Shown: positions 31,649 to 41,427 of the stretch, in pieces
Position numbering within the stretch: the stretch's first letter is position 1
Layout of the letters: the number at the start of each line of letters is the position of its first letter
Assembly: GCF_025567265.1 (NCBI RefSeq)
Contig: NZ_JAOQJW010000019.1
Span: 1 to 64,000, forward strand
Direction of reading: 5' to 3'
Source of the DNA: Dorea_A amylophila
Lineage (GTDB): Bacteria > Bacillota > Clostridia > Lachnospirales > Lachnospiraceae
DNA length: 64,000 nt
Notes under the pieces: model-generated
What the model saw: only the letters and a program-made list of their open reading frames with translations
Databases searched by the model: none
Told to the model about the DNA's origin: nothing
Translations under genes and position numbers: made by a program

Positions 31649-31987
31649 TTATGCACATCCACACTTGAATGTTGCACACTCTGTCTCGTCGCAATGACAG
31701 GCATTTCCGCCTTCTACACTGATCTTTCCGGCATGACACTGACATTCTTTATTATACATGCAGTCTGTTGCCTTACAGTCTACACTGCTCTTTGCCGATG
31801 CCTCTTTCCCTTCCATATCCGAGTATGCATCCACATAGGTGCTTCCGCCTTTTCTCTCTTCAAAGCTGTCACAGCTTGTCTCAGCAGCTTTCTTTGCAGA
31901 ATTTCCTCCTACCACGATACTGTCAAGATTACAGTAATAATTCTGATTGTGCGTACAAGTCTGTACGGTACATCGTAAATCTGGCAT
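31649..31987 (-). CDS. DUF1540 Cys-rich protein, two repeats
   Basis: The 112-residue protein holds two DUF1540 units: CTVQTCTHNQNYYCNLDSI with a later CDSF, and CKATDCMYNKECQCHAGKI ending in CATF, followed by CGCA. Spaced cysteines suggest metal binding. The family is common in spore formers and of unknown function. AAAGGAGG precedes the ATG at 31987; an ATG eight codons earlier lacks a site. Confidence 0.88.
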   Translation of the reverse strand: MPDLRCTVQTCTHNQNYYCNLDSIVVGGNSAKKAAETSCDSFEERKGGSTYVDAYSDMEGKEASAKSSVDCKATDCMYNKECQCHAGKISVEGGNACHCDETECATFKCGCA

Positions 31988-32060
31988 AATATATCCTCCT
32001 TTCAAATACAAGATATATTATGCCAGTTCTTTTTATTTCTTATACATTTGTAAAAACAAA

Positions 32061-33989
32061 TTAGTTTTCTTCTTTTACAACTTCTCGTCTTTCTCTTGTT
32101 GCGATTTCTTCTGCAACAGATGCTACGAACGCATCCAGACTCTTCTGGCCTTCATCTCCTGCAAATCTGCTTCTTACGGATACCAGATTTTCTTCTTCTT
32201 CTTTTGCTCCTACTACAAGCATGTATGGAATCTTCTGCATCTGAGCCTCACGGATCTTATAACCGATCTTTTCCGCACGTGTATCAATCTCTGCACGGAT
32301 ACCTGCTGCATTTAATGTCTCCAGTACTTTCTGTCCGTATTCCAGATGTTTATCCGAGATTGGAAGCACCTTAACCTGTACCGGTGCGAGCCATGTAGGG
32401 AATGCTCCCGCAAAATGTTCGATCAGGATTCCGATGAATCTCTCGATGGATCCAAATGCTACACGGTGGATCATGATCGGACGGTGTTTCTCTCCGTCTG
32501 CACCTGTATATTCCAGTTCAAATCTCTGTGGAAGCTGCATATCAAGCTGAATTGTTCCGCACTGCCATGTTCTTCCGATAGAGTCTGTCAGATGGAAATC
32601 AATCTTTGGTCCGTAGAATGCTCCGTCTCCTTCATTTACTACATAATCAAGACCAAGATCATTCAGTGCGCCGCGAAGACCTTCTGTTGCAAGTTCCCAA
32701 TCTTCGTCACTTCCCATACTGTCTTCCGGACGTGTAGAAAGTTCTACATGATACTTGAATCCGAACAGCTGATATACTTCATCAATCAGCGCTACAACAC
32801 CTTTGATCTCATCACGGATCTGTTCCGGCATCATAAAGATATGTGCATCATCCTGTGTGAAACAGCGCACACGCATCAGACCATGTAACTGTCCTGATTT
32901 TTCATGACGGTGAACCAGTCCGAGCTCTCCGACACGAAACGGGAGATCTTTATATGAACGTGGCTCAGCTTTATATACGAGCATTCCACCCGGACAGTTC
33001 ATTGGCTTGATTGCAAAGTCCTCTCCGTCAATCTGTGTTGTATACATATTTTCTTTATAATGATCCCAGTGACCGGATGTCTCCCAGAGGTGTCTGCTTA
33101 AGATTACCGGCGTAGATACTTCTACATAACCTGCTTTTTTGTGAAGTTCTCTCCAGTAATCAAGCAATGTATTCTTAAGCACCATTCCCTTTGGAAGGAA
33201 GAACGGGAATCCCGGACCTTCTTCGCACATCATGAAAAGTCCAAGTTCTTTGCCAAGTTTTCTGTGGTCACGTTTCTTTGCTTCTTCAAGCATTGTCAGA
33301 TATTCATCTAACTGTGCTTTCTTAGGATAAGAGATACCGTAGATTCTTGTGAGCATCTTGTTCTTCTCGCTGCCTCTCCAGTAAGCACCTGCAAGGCTTG
33401 TAAGCTTGAATGCTTTTACCGGCTTTGTTGTCATCAGGTGTGGTCCGGCACATAAATCAACGAATTCTCCCTGCTGATAAAAGCTGATCTCTTCTCCTTC
33501 CGGAAGGTCTTCGATCAATTCAACTTTATATGGTTCATCTTTTTCTTTGAAATATGCGATTGCATCTTCTCTTGTCTTTGTAAATCGTTCGATCGGAAGA
33601 GCTTCTTTGACAATCTTCTTCATCTCTTTTTCAATCTTTTCGAGATCTTCTGCTACGAATGGTGTCTCACGGTCTACATCATAGTAGAATCCATTCTCGA
33701 TCGACGGTCCGATCGCAAGCTTTGTATCCGGATACAGACGTTTGATTGCCTGTGCCATAATATGAGATGTGGTATGCCAGAAAGCACCCTTTCCTTCTTC
33801 GTTATCAAATGTAAGTATCTCCAGTTCACAATCTTCATCCACAACATGTCTGAGATCTACTACTTCACCATTTACTCTTGCGGAAGTTGCCACCCTTGCC
33901 AGACCTTCGCTGATATCTTTTGTAATATCCAGTACTGACATACTTCCTTCATACTCTTTGAAAGATCCATCTTTTAATGTGATTTTCAT
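32061..33989 (-). CDS. thrS: Threonine-tRNA ligase
   Basis: The 642-residue class II synthetase has the N-terminal TGS domain (MKITLKDGSFKEYEGSMSV), the editing domain (HTTSHIMAQAIKRLYP), the catalytic core with MNCPGGM and HEKSGQLHGLMRVR, and the anticodon-binding domain at the C-terminus. It charges tRNA-Thr and clears Ser-tRNA-Thr. I start at the ATG at 33989, eleven bases after AGAGG; another ATG three codons earlier is only two bases from it. A Thr T-box controls it. Confidence 0.97.
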   Translation of the reverse strand: MKITLKDGSFKEYEGSMSVLDITKDISEGLARVATSARVNGEVVDLRHVVDEDCELEILTFDNEEGKGAFWHTTSHIMAQAIKRLYPDTKLAIGPSIENGFYYDVDRETPFVAEDLEKIEKEMKKIVKEALPIERFTKTREDAIAYFKEKDEPYKVELIEDLPEGEEISFYQQGEFVDLCAGPHLMTTKPVKAFKLTSLAGAYWRGSEKNKMLTRIYGISYPKKAQLDEYLTMLEEAKKRDHRKLGKELGLFMMCEEGPGFPFFLPKGMVLKNTLLDYWRELHKKAGYVEVSTPVILSRHLWETSGHWDHYKENMYTTQIDGEDFAIKPMNCPGGMLVYKAEPRSYKDLPFRVGELGLVHRHEKSGQLHGLMRVRCFTQDDAHIFMMPEQIRDEIKGVVALIDEVYQLFGFKYHVELSTRPEDSMGSDEDWELATEGLRGALNDLGLDYVVNEGDGAFYGPKIDFHLTDSIGRTWQCGTIQLDMQLPQRFELEYTGADGEKHRPIMIHRVAFGSIERFIGILIEHFAGAFPTWLAPVQVKVLPISDKHLEYGQKVLETLNAAGIRAEIDTRAEKIGYKIREAQMQKIPYMLVVGAKEEEENLVSVRSRFAGDEGQKSLDAFVASVAEEIATRERREVVKEEN

Positions 33990-34125
33990 AATTATCATGT
34001 CCTCTCTTTTTATTTTCTATTCTATCCTCGGGCATGCATCTTCTTTTCTGCCCGTTCAGCAATCACCTGTAATCTGCGGTTTCTATTGTATGCTTTGTCA
34101 GCTTCTTTCAAACGCATGGCAATAA

Positions 34126-34392
34126 AAAATTCCCTTACAGACAAATGCTGTAAGGGACGAGTTTTCTCGCGGTTCCACCCTGTTTGAACTGACGCATCAA
34201 AGTCTCTTCATTTTTCAAAGACCTCTCATGTCAGAACCTCTTAATTATGACGATAACGGAATCACCGGACTGTTTTGCAGCCACTCAGAGGTAGTTTTCA
34301 GAAGGTTCCAAAATAAGAAGCTTTCAGCCTGCGGCTTCTCTCTCTGGCATTTCTTTCCCAGCCTACTCTTCTCTTCAACGTGTTTTTTATAC
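34126..34392 (-). promoter_or_regulatory. T-box leader, threonine specifier (ACU)
   Basis: AGGGTGGAACCGCGAG is the T-box antiterminator motif (about 34166-34181). A terminator with stem TCCCTTACAG / CTGTAAGGGA and a T-tract follows (34126-34157). Stem I has AGAGTAGGC and AGAGAG; the specifier loop reads GAAA-ACT-AC-CTCTGAG, giving ACT for threonine. It controls thrS. Confidence 0.92.
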
Positions 34393-34398
34393 GCTCTC

Positions 34399-34426
34399 AT
34401 TATAGCACGAGGTTTTACTTTGTCAA
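34399..34426 (-). promoter_or_regulatory. Promoter of thrS
   Basis: TTGACA (34426-34421), 16-base spacer, TATAAT (34404-34399): both boxes are consensus. It overlaps the last codons of the YdcF gene. Confidence 0.85.
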
Positions 34427-35175
34427 CATTTTTTCAACCACAGTTTCCAGACCGCAAAACATTCCCGTACAAAATAATTGGGAAATAGTAATGGATGACA
34501 GCCTGCCGCTATCGGAAATGGATTCTTAAATCCTGCGCGTTTTGCATACACACATCCCCGGTATACATGAAAATTATTCGAGACAATACCGACCGGTGTA
34601 TCCACATCTGCAATCAGTTTTCTGGAAAACTTCAGATTCTCCAGTGTATTTACCGATGCGTCTTCCTGTATAATGCGTCTGCAGTCGATCCCTGCACGCT
34701 CCAGATACTGCGCCATTGCATACGCTTCTGTTACTTCTTCATCGTTCCCCTGTCCGCCGGAGACGATTACATGTACATCTGGGTGCTCTTTCAGATACTC
34801 TAATGCAGAATCCAGTCTTCGTTTCAGTGAATCGGTAATCTTCCGGCCTCTCACCTGCGCTCCCAGCACAATGATCCATCTTGTGCCGGATCGTGTATCT
34901 TCTTCCGGTCTTTTTTCCAAAGGCCTTCTGCACATTCCTGTTATGATCTTTATCTCAGCAATCAGAAGGAGGCATACAGCAATACCGATCAGCGCTTCTA
35001 CCACACACGGCATTCCATACAAACGGATCAAAACGCTTCCTGCGATCCCCACAATTCCGGCCGCCAGCCAGAATCTGGAAAAAGTAGAGTCCCATTTTTT
35101 CAGTGCGATACAGATCGCACTGTAATAAATGAGACTCAGGATACCTGCAGCCAGAAAAATTATCTGCCACAGCAT
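34423..35175 (-). CDS. YdcF/SanA family membrane protein (DUF218)
   Basis: The 250-residue protein has about three N-terminal spans (residues 1-78) and a DUF218 domain: RWIIVLGAQVRGRKITDSLK, HVIVSGGQGNDEEVTEAYAM and VSNNFHVYRG. DUF218 proteins influence envelope properties; the reaction is unknown. It overlaps the SEC-C protein gene by 16 bases. Confidence 0.9.
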   Translation of the reverse strand: MLWQIIFLAAGILSLIYYSAICIALKKWDSTFSRFWLAAGIVGIAGSVLIRLYGMPCVVEALIGIAVCLLLIAEIKIITGMCRRPLEKRPEEDTRSGTRWIIVLGAQVRGRKITDSLKRRLDSALEYLKEHPDVHVIVSGGQGNDEEVTEAYAMAQYLERAGIDCRRIIQEDASVNTLENLKFSRKLIADVDTPVGIVSNNFHVYRGCVYAKRAGFKNPFPIAAGCHPLLFPNYFVRECFAVWKLWLKKC

Positions 35176-35663
35176 TTTTTATATTTTTTACCTGATCCGC
35201 ACGGACATGGATCATTTCTTCCAATTTTCTTTGGTTTACGAATTGTTGTAGATTCTTTCTGTTCTTTATAGAATTTTTTTAATTCTTCTTCAGAAAAAAT
35301 CTCTTTCCACTGTGGAAGTTCATACAGCCAGTCAGCTTTCGCTGCTACCATATTCTTGTACAGTCTCTCTTTATCAAATGCAAGGCTTATTACTGTATCT
35401 TCTTCTACTGTATCCAGATCCAGTTCGATCAGAAGGCTTTCATTGATTCCATCCAGGAAACCGATCATGGTCAGAACTTCCTGTCCGAACTTCTCAGCCA
35501 GTTCTTTGACTGTTCCTTTCACTGCTTCATCCGGATTAGAAAGAAGCTTTTCGTAAATCTCTTTCTCAATCTGGAAATATGTTCCCCAGAATTTTTCCAA
35601 CTGACTTCTGTCTGCAGTCTCATCATAAGCGATGTTCTGCCACTGCTGATATAATGTGCTCAT
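35160..35663 (-). CDS. SEC-C motif protein
   Basis: The 167-residue protein has a helical N-terminal domain and a C-terminal SEC-C zinc motif (GRNDPCPCGSGKKYKKCCGR), the same as at the end of SecA, where it binds zinc and SecB or ribosomes. The N-terminal part is not recognised. It may be a chaperone or ribosome-associated protein. It overlaps the next gene in the operon. Confidence 0.9.
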   Translation of the reverse strand: MSTLYQQWQNIAYDETADRSQLEKFWGTYFQIEKEIYEKLLSNPDEAVKGTVKELAEKFGQEVLTMIGFLDGINESLLIELDLDTVEEDTVISLAFDKERLYKNMVAAKADWLYELPQWKEIFSEEELKKFYKEQKESTTIRKPKKIGRNDPCPCGSGKKYKKCCGR

Positions 35664-35758
35664 ATTTCTATACTCCTTTGTACAATATTCATTTGCAATT
35701 TTTCACTGCTCTCTATATAATATACTAAAGTCTTGATTCATTGTAAAGGATGATTATT

Positions 35759-35998
35759 ATGAAAAATGCAAAACGTATTCTGGCACTCATTGCCGCTATT
35801 TTATTATTCGGTATGTATCTCAGTACATTAATATTTGCCCTGATGGGAAGTCCACATTCTATCGACCTTCTCTGGGCATCTGTTGCATGTACGATCATAC
35901 TTCCTGTACTTTTATACGCTTATACGCTGGTATTTAAGCTTACCCGCCACGATGACCCTGACCAGGATCACGACCATGCAAGCGATGATACCATATAG
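35759..35998 (+). CDS. Small two-span membrane protein, Asp/His-rich tail
   Basis: The 79-residue protein has two membrane spans (about 7-28 and 38-60) and a tail RHDDPDQDHDHASDDTI that could bind metal. AAAGGA lies about 9 bases before the ATG at 35759. It is one of few plus-strand core genes, and a terminator follows. Function unknown. Confidence 0.75.
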   Translation: MKNAKRILALIAAILLFGMYLSTLIFALMGSPHSIDLLWASVACTIILPVLLYAYTLVFKLTRHDDPDQDHDHASDDTI

Positions 35999-36147
35999 AA
36001 TTCCAGAGGCATCAGACTTTCTTCTCGATCGTCTGATCCTTTTTTCTTGTGTTTTCTTTCGTTTTCTCTTATTTTCTTTCTCTTTGCAAGGTATTCTTCC
36101 ATTGAAATTACTTCTGCTTCTTCTTTTGTCAGGTCTCTTGTATTCAT
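35968..36147 (-). CDS. Putative 59-residue basic protein
   Basis: The protein starts MNTRDLTKEEAEVISMEEYL and is followed by a very basic helix (AKRKKIRENERKHKKKG). GGAGG lies 8 bases before the ATG at 36147, which argues for translation. Its 3' end overlaps the convergent gene at 35759-35998 by 31 bases and covers that gene's terminator. No family is recognised. Confidence 0.5.
   Translation of the reverse strand: MNTRDLTKEEAEVISMEEYLAKRKKIRENERKHKKKGSDDREESLMPLEFYMVSSLAWS
36011..36045 (+). terminator. Terminator after small membrane protein
   Basis: ATCAGAC / GTCTGAT with a 13-base loop, then CCTTTTTT on the plus strand, 12 bases after the stop. Confidence 0.75.
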
Positions 36148-36365
36148 TGTGCATACCTCCATCTTGATTATTTGTATCCCCTCTTACGTCTCTGGTGTCT
36201 GATTACACCGACGTTATTATTATATTTACGATGATCTTATTATATGCATATTTTGTGGCAACATTATGGCAGAAATCTAAATAAAGCATGAGAAATTTCT
36301 TAAGGAAAACATAACTCTGATCTGAAGAATCCCTCCCTGACTGTTTCTTCGGAATGTATGAATAC

Positions 36366-36411
36366 TCAAAAAACAGCAGCTATAAGTCTACTTTTATCTT
36401 ATAGCTGCTGT
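36366..36411 (-). terminator. Intrinsic terminator of purA
   Basis: ACAGCAGCTATAAG / CTTATAGCTGCTGT is a perfect 14-bp stem followed by TTTTTTG on the minus strand, 14 bases after the purA stop. The remaining gap 36148-36365 shows no feature I would name. Confidence 0.92.
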
Positions 36412-36424
36412 CTTCATCTCTCTC

Positions 36425-37717
36425 TTATTTTGAAAGTTTTGACTCTCTGTAAATAATGTCGTGTCTTTCTGGTCCGTTAGATACCATTGTAATCGGGTAT
36501 CCAATCTGCTCTTCTACAAACTCAATGTATTTTCTGCAGTTTTCCGGAAGGTCTTCGTATTTCTTAATTCCACGAATGTCACATTTCCATCCCGGAAGTT
36601 TCTTAAGAACTGGTTTTGCCTTCTCTAACAGATGTGTCGTTGGGAATTCTGTTGTTACTTCTCCGTCGATATCGTATCCTACACATACCGGGATCTCATC
36701 AAGATATCCAAGTACATCTAATACTGTAAATGCAACATCTGTTGCTCCCTGCATTCTGCATCCATACTTGGAAGCGACACAGTCGAACCATCCCATTCTT
36801 CTCGGGCGTCCGGTTGTTGCTCCGAATTCTCCGCCATCACCACCGCGGCGTCTTAATTCGTCTGCTTCGTCACCAAAGATCTCACTTACGAATGCTCCGG
36901 CTCCTACTGCACTTGAATATGCTTTACATACTGTTACGATCTTCTTGATCTCATACGGAGGGATTCCTGCTCCAATCGCTCCATATCCTGCCAGTGTAGA
37001 AGATGAAGTAACCATTGGATAGATTCCATGATCCGGATCCTTCAGTGATCCAAGCTGTCCCTCTAACAATACTTCTTTTCCTTCTTTGAGCGCATTGTTC
37101 AGGAAAAGAGAAGTATCACATACGAATGGTTCAACCATCTTCTTATATTCTTGAAGTTCATTATATAAATCATCAGGATTGATCAATGGTTTATGATAAA
37201 GGTGCTCCAGTAATACATTCTTCTGCTCTGCTACGCGAACAACTTTTTCTTTTAACAGTTCATCATCAAACAGCTCACTGACCTGGAATCCGATCTTTGC
37301 ATATTTGTCTGAGTAGAATGGTGCGATACCTGATTTTGTAGAACCGAAAGATTTTCCTCCCAGTCTTTCCTCTTCGTATGCATCAAAATTCTTATGATAA
37401 GACATTACCATCTGAGCTCTGTCAGATACCAGAATCTTCGGCATCGGAACTCCCTGATCGATGATAGACTGTACTTCTTTAAATAATACCGGCACATCCA
37501 GTGCTACACCGTTTCCGATAATACTTGTCGTATGATCGTAAAATACTCCTGATGGAAGTGTGTGTAATGCAAACTTTCCATAATCATTGATAATTGTATG
37601 ACCTGCATTCGCGCCTCCCTGGAATCTTACGATGATATCAGCCTGTTCAGCCAGCATATCTGTAATCTTACCTTTTCCTTCGTCGCCCCAGTTGGCACCG
37701 ACTACTGCTTTAACCAT
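36425..37717 (-). CDS. purA: Adenylosuccinate synthase
   Basis: The 430-residue enzyme joins IMP and aspartate using GTP, the first step from IMP to AMP. The GTP-binding N-terminus VVGANWGDEGKGKITD, GGANAGHT, and the C-terminal region with VGYDIDGE and VSNGPERHDII are present. GGAGG lies 7 bases before the ATG at 37717; the ATG two codons earlier is too near. It stands alone between its own promoter and terminator. Confidence 0.97.
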   Translation of the reverse strand: MVKAVVGANWGDEGKGKITDMLAEQADIIVRFQGGANAGHTIINDYGKFALHTLPSGVFYDHTTSIIGNGVALDVPVLFKEVQSIIDQGVPMPKILVSDRAQMVMSYHKNFDAYEEERLGGKSFGSTKSGIAPFYSDKYAKIGFQVSELFDDELLKEKVVRVAEQKNVLLEHLYHKPLINPDDLYNELQEYKKMVEPFVCDTSLFLNNALKEGKEVLLEGQLGSLKDPDHGIYPMVTSSSTLAGYGAIGAGIPPYEIKKIVTVCKAYSSAVGAGAFVSEIFGDEADELRRRGGDGGEFGATTGRPRRMGWFDCVASKYGCRMQGATDVAFTVLDVLGYLDEIPVCVGYDIDGEVTTEFPTTHLLEKAKPVLKKLPGWKCDIRGIKKYEDLPENCRKYIEFVEEQIGYPITMVSNGPERHDIIYRESKLSK

Positions 37718-37788
37718 ATCCATTCCTCCTGCGATATTAACATGACTTATCAGTCTTCTTTAGCGGATCTAATCAAACCACCCTAAGC

Positions 37789-37817
37789 ATTATACTATAC
37801 ATTTCACCTTGGTTCAA
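37789..37817 (-). promoter_or_regulatory. Promoter of purA
   Basis: TTGAAC (37817-37812), 17 bases, TATAAT (37794-37789) on the minus strand, about 70 bases before the start codon. No purine riboswitch is visible in the short leader. Confidence 0.78.
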
Positions 37818-37857
37818 CAATATTTTTACATAAAATCCACAGGATTTCCTGTATTTT

Positions 37858-39420
37858 CTACATTAGCGGCGCAACCAGTCTTAATACCTGTCCCGCCGTC
37901 TTCATCAGAATTCCTCTGTTTCTCACTTCCGTCACTGTAACCTTATGACATTTTGCCAACGTATTCTGAAAATCTTCTTCTACTTTCTGCACTTCAGGAT
38001 TATCGTAGATAAACACACCATTCTCAAAATGCAGATACAGGCTTCTGAAATCCAGATTGATACTTCCTACCGTTGCCGTATCATCATCGGATACAAATAT
38101 TTTTGCATGTACAAATCCAGGTGTATACTCATAGATCTGTACCCCGCCCTCGATCAGTTCCTTATAGTAGGTCTTTGCCACAGCAAATGCATACCACTTA
38201 TCCGGAATATGCGGCATGATGATGATCACCTCAATACCACTCTTCGCTGCACGGATCAGTGTAGTAAGCATCTCATTGTCCAAGATCAGATACGGGGTCA
38301 TGATATGCACATATTTTTTTGCATGGTTCAAAATATGGAAATATACTTCTTCTCCTACATTTTCATGATCAAACGGGCTGTCTGCATATGGAATCACATA
38401 TCCCAGTTTTTCATTCAATGTATCCGCTTTTTTGGTCAGATATTTTCCATAAGGCTCCACGCCCCGCATATCCACATCCCACATCTGCAGAAATATCATC
38501 GTCAGGCTCTGAACAGCATCACCTCTTAACAGTACCGCCGTATCCTTCCAGTGTCCGAACCGTTCCTTCTCATTGATATACTCATCAGCAAGATTCACAC
38601 CCCCTACATATCCCACCTGTCCATCGATCACGCAGATCTTTCTGTGGTCACGGTTGTTCTGTATCGTCGAGACAAATGGCCGGATCTTATTCGACATCTT
38701 GCAGTTGATACCGTATTTTTGAAGTTTCTTCGGATAGCTGTAGGGCAGCAGGTCAAATGCACACATTCCGTCATACATGAACCGGACTTCCACACCTTCC
38801 GCTGCTTTCCGCTTCAGGATCTCAAGGATTGTATTCCACATGATTCCTTCTTCTACAATAAAATACTCCATGAAAATAAACTTTTCCGCCTTTTCCAGTT
38901 CTTTTATCATGGATGCAAATTTGGCTTCTCCAACCGGAAAATATTCGGCTTCTGTATTCCTGTAAGTCGGGAATCCCAGTTGATGCGACAGATAATACGA
39001 CAGCTGTGCATTTGCAGATTTTCCCTCCCAGAGTGCATCCGTGATCTTCTGATCCTGATCCATGTAAGGTTCCGTCTCCATACGCAATGCCGCCAGGCGG
39101 TTCTGTACAAACCGTGTTTCCAGCTGCAGATGCACATAGATGTAAAATATCGTCCCGACAACCGGTACTGCCATCACACACAGAATCCATGACAGCTTGA
39201 ACGCCGGATTTCCCTCTGTATTAATAATATACACAAGAACTATAATCTCCATCAGAGACATCACACTGTATATAAATGTTGCATATTCTTTCAGATAGTA
39301 TGGAATGCCCAGAAAAATCAGCATCTGTACCAATATCAGTATCACAAAAATTCCGGCACGGCTGAATACCATTTTAAAGAATTTCTTCTTTGCAACAGCC
39401 TTTGTGCTTTGTTCTTTCAT
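37858..39420 (-). CDS. cls: Cardiolipin synthase
   Basis: The 520-residue membrane enzyme condenses two phosphatidylglycerols into cardiolipin and glycerol. Three N-terminal spans (to about 98) precede two phospholipase D halves with HKD motifs: HRKICVIDG (His259) and HAKIFVSDD (His438). AAGGAG lies before the ATG at 39420; an upstream in-frame ATG adds 12 residues without a site. Confidence 0.94.
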   Translation of the reverse strand: MKEQSTKAVAKKKFFKMVFSRAGIFVILILVQMLIFLGIPYYLKEYATFIYSVMSLMEIIVLVYIINTEGNPAFKLSWILCVMAVPVVGTIFYIYVHLQLETRFVQNRLAALRMETEPYMDQDQKITDALWEGKSANAQLSYYLSHQLGFPTYRNTEAEYFPVGEAKFASMIKELEKAEKFIFMEYFIVEEGIMWNTILEILKRKAAEGVEVRFMYDGMCAFDLLPYSYPKKLQKYGINCKMSNKIRPFVSTIQNNRDHRKICVIDGQVGYVGGVNLADEYINEKERFGHWKDTAVLLRGDAVQSLTMIFLQMWDVDMRGVEPYGKYLTKKADTLNEKLGYVIPYADSPFDHENVGEEVYFHILNHAKKYVHIMTPYLILDNEMLTTLIRAAKSGIEVIIIMPHIPDKWYAFAVAKTYYKELIEGGVQIYEYTPGFVHAKIFVSDDDTATVGSINLDFRSLYLHFENGVFIYDNPEVQKVEEDFQNTLAKCHKVTVTEVRNRGILMKTAGQVLRLVAPLM

Positions 39421-39631
39421 ACTTTTTCTCTCCTTTATCCAGGGCTGTACATCCACTTTGTTCCTAATATCTTACTCCGTTTTCTCAGGCTCCGTACCGC
39501 CAGGATATGTTATACAGTGTATCATATTTTCATTTTCTTCTCAACTTGCAGATAATTTATTTTAATTTAATAGAAAAATACATATAATATGTGCTATGAT
39601 AAGGAAAAGAATGGAAAGGAGTCATACAATC

Positions 39632-39916
39632 ATGGCAAAATGGATGAAAAAATTATTGGGTCTTGCTGCAATCGGCAGTGCCGCTGCAGGTCTTGTTTAT
39701 TATTTTAAAAAATCTAAAAAAGATGTGGATGAAGATTTCAACGATGATTTTGAAGATGAAGACTTCGATCTTGACAATGATCTTCAACCGGTCGACCGGG
39801 GATACGTTGATCTGAACGCAGGAAAAGCTTCTCCGGAAGAAGCAGACGATGCAGAAGAAACAGAGACCGGCGAAGATACTCTGGATGCGGATGCTCACGA
39901 AGGGAAAGAAGATTAG
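39632..39916 (+). CDS. Small acidic single-span protein
   Basis: The 94-residue protein has one N-terminal span (LLGLAAIGSAAAGLVYYF) with flanking lysines, then an extremely acidic tail (DEDFNDDFEDEDFDLDNDL). GGAAAGGAG precedes the ATG at 39632. Similar short proteins occur in clostridia without known function. Confidence 0.75.
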   Translation: MAKWMKKLLGLAAIGSAAAGLVYYFKKSKKDVDEDFNDDFEDEDFDLDNDLQPVDRGYVDLNAGKASPEEADDAEETETGEDTLDADAHEGKED

Positions 39917-39954
39917 TTCTGCTGACACAGACTGAATTCAGACTGCAGCTATAC

Positions 39955-40013
39955 AAAAGAGCGGTAAACAATGTAAATTATTTTCTTATTTTACATTGCT
40001 TACTGCTCTTTTA
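39955..40013 (+). terminator. Bidirectional terminator
   Basis: AAGAGCGGTAAACAATGTAAA pairs almost fully with its partner ending GCTCTT, with T-runs on both sides. It lies between two convergent genes (39632 and the MocR gene) and may serve both. Confidence 0.85.
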
Positions 40014-41408
40014 TCTTCTCCAACACCTATTCAAAATTCCCACTGCTTCTTTGATATCCTCTTCATTCATATTTGCATATCCCAGAAGAATCGTTGCCCG
40101 CTCATCTGTATCTTTCCTGATCCTGTAATCCGAAAGTCCATATACACGGATATCCTCTTTTTTTGCCCGTTCGATCAGCTCATTTTCGTTCCATCTCTTT
40201 TCGAATGTCAGCAGGATATGTACTCCCGCATGCTCTCCCGATATCGCACAGATATCTGCCAGAGGCTTCAGTGCATCGATCAGAACATCATGCCTGTTTT
40301 TATACAGAGCTCTTGTCTTATTCAAATGACGTTCGTAATAACCATCTTCGATAAAATGTTGTACGATCATCTGATCCACCTTTGAAACGGTCGAGTTGAT
40401 AAAGTTCACATTTGTCCGATACACATCCAGGAGCGATTTCGGCAGTACCATATAACTCAGACGAATAGCCGGTGCAATGGATTTTGAAAAAGTTCCCAGA
40501 TAGATAACTTTATCTTCTGCATCATATCCTTGCAGAGCCGGGATCGGTTTCCCTTTGTAGCGGAATTCACTGTCATAGTCGTCTTCTATGATATATCTGC
40601 CTTCCTTCCCGTATGCCCACTTCAGAAGCTCCATTCTTCTTTTGATTGGCATAACGATTCCTGTCGGATACTGATGCGACGGTGTGACATATGCAATATC
40701 TGCCTCTGAATCTTCCAGCTCTGATATTCTCATTCCATTGTGATCCATTGTAACCGGCACAGTCTCATATCCAAGTGTCTGAATCACTCTATATGCCTGC
40801 TTATATGTAGGATCTTCAAATGCAATAGTATGTTCTTTTCCAAGAATCATACTAAGCAGTATCAGAATATAATCACTTCCCGCTCCGATCACGATCTGCT
40901 CCGGAGAACAGTCCACGCCTCGTGCCTGATACAGATAATTGCAAATGGCTCCCCGGAATCCATATTCACCTTGCGGATCTCCTGAGCGGAACAACTCCGT
41001 CCTGTCATCCAGCAAAATGTCTTTCGAAAGTTTTCTCCAGACATTATATGGAAAACTGTTAAGATCTACTCCGTTCGGTGTGAAATCATAGCGGTATATT
41101 CTTTTCTTTTCTCTCTTAGGTTCCGGCTTTTTTTCTTCTTTTTTCAGTTGGTATAATTCATCAATCTGAGCCACAAAAAAACCGCGGTATGGCGCAGACT
41201 CGATATATCCTTCTGATAATAACTGTTCATATGCCAGTTCAACCGTACTGCGGCTGACTTCCAGATGCTTGGACAAAGCCCTGGTAGACGGGAGTTTCTC
41301 CCCATAGCGGAGTCTCCCGTTCTGGATATCAGACTTGATATGATCATAAATCTGCTCATACAGCGGCTTCTTCGAACGACTGTTAAGATTTATCGTTAAT
41401 TCATTCAT
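40011..41408 (-). CDS. MocR/PdxR family regulator (GntR-aminotransferase fusion)
   Basis: The 465-residue protein has an N-terminal GntR winged helix (YEQIYDHIKSDIQNGRLRYG; LEVSRSTVELAYEQL) and a fold-type I aminotransferase-like domain with the PLP lysine in TFSKSIAPAIRLSY. MocR regulators sense PLP or amines; PdxR controls pyridoxal synthesis, GabR controls GABA use. The target is unknown here. The start is either ATG at 41408 or GTG five codons upstream; neither has a strong ribosome site. It closely follows glnS. Confidence 0.9.
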   Translation of the reverse strand: MNELTINLNSRSKKPLYEQIYDHIKSDIQNGRLRYGEKLPSTRALSKHLEVSRSTVELAYEQLLSEGYIESAPYRGFFVAQIDELYQLKKEEKKPEPKREKKRIYRYDFTPNGVDLNSFPYNVWRKLSKDILLDDRTELFRSGDPQGEYGFRGAICNYLYQARGVDCSPEQIVIGAGSDYILILLSMILGKEHTIAFEDPTYKQAYRVIQTLGYETVPVTMDHNGMRISELEDSEADIAYVTPSHQYPTGIVMPIKRRMELLKWAYGKEGRYIIEDDYDSEFRYKGKPIPALQGYDAEDKVIYLGTFSKSIAPAIRLSYMVLPKSLLDVYRTNVNFINSTVSKVDQMIVQHFIEDGYYERHLNKTRALYKNRHDVLIDALKPLADICAISGEHAGVHILLTFEKRWNENELIERAKKEDIRVYGLSDYRIRKDTDERATILLGYANMNEEDIKEAVGILNRCWRR

Positions 41409-41427
41409 TTTTTTATTTTGCACCCGT

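Noticed and set aside
36195..36284. 29-residue hydrophobic frame (GTG start) like a type I toxin on the plus strand
   Set aside because: No ribosome-binding site or terminator accompanies it and the start is uncertain.
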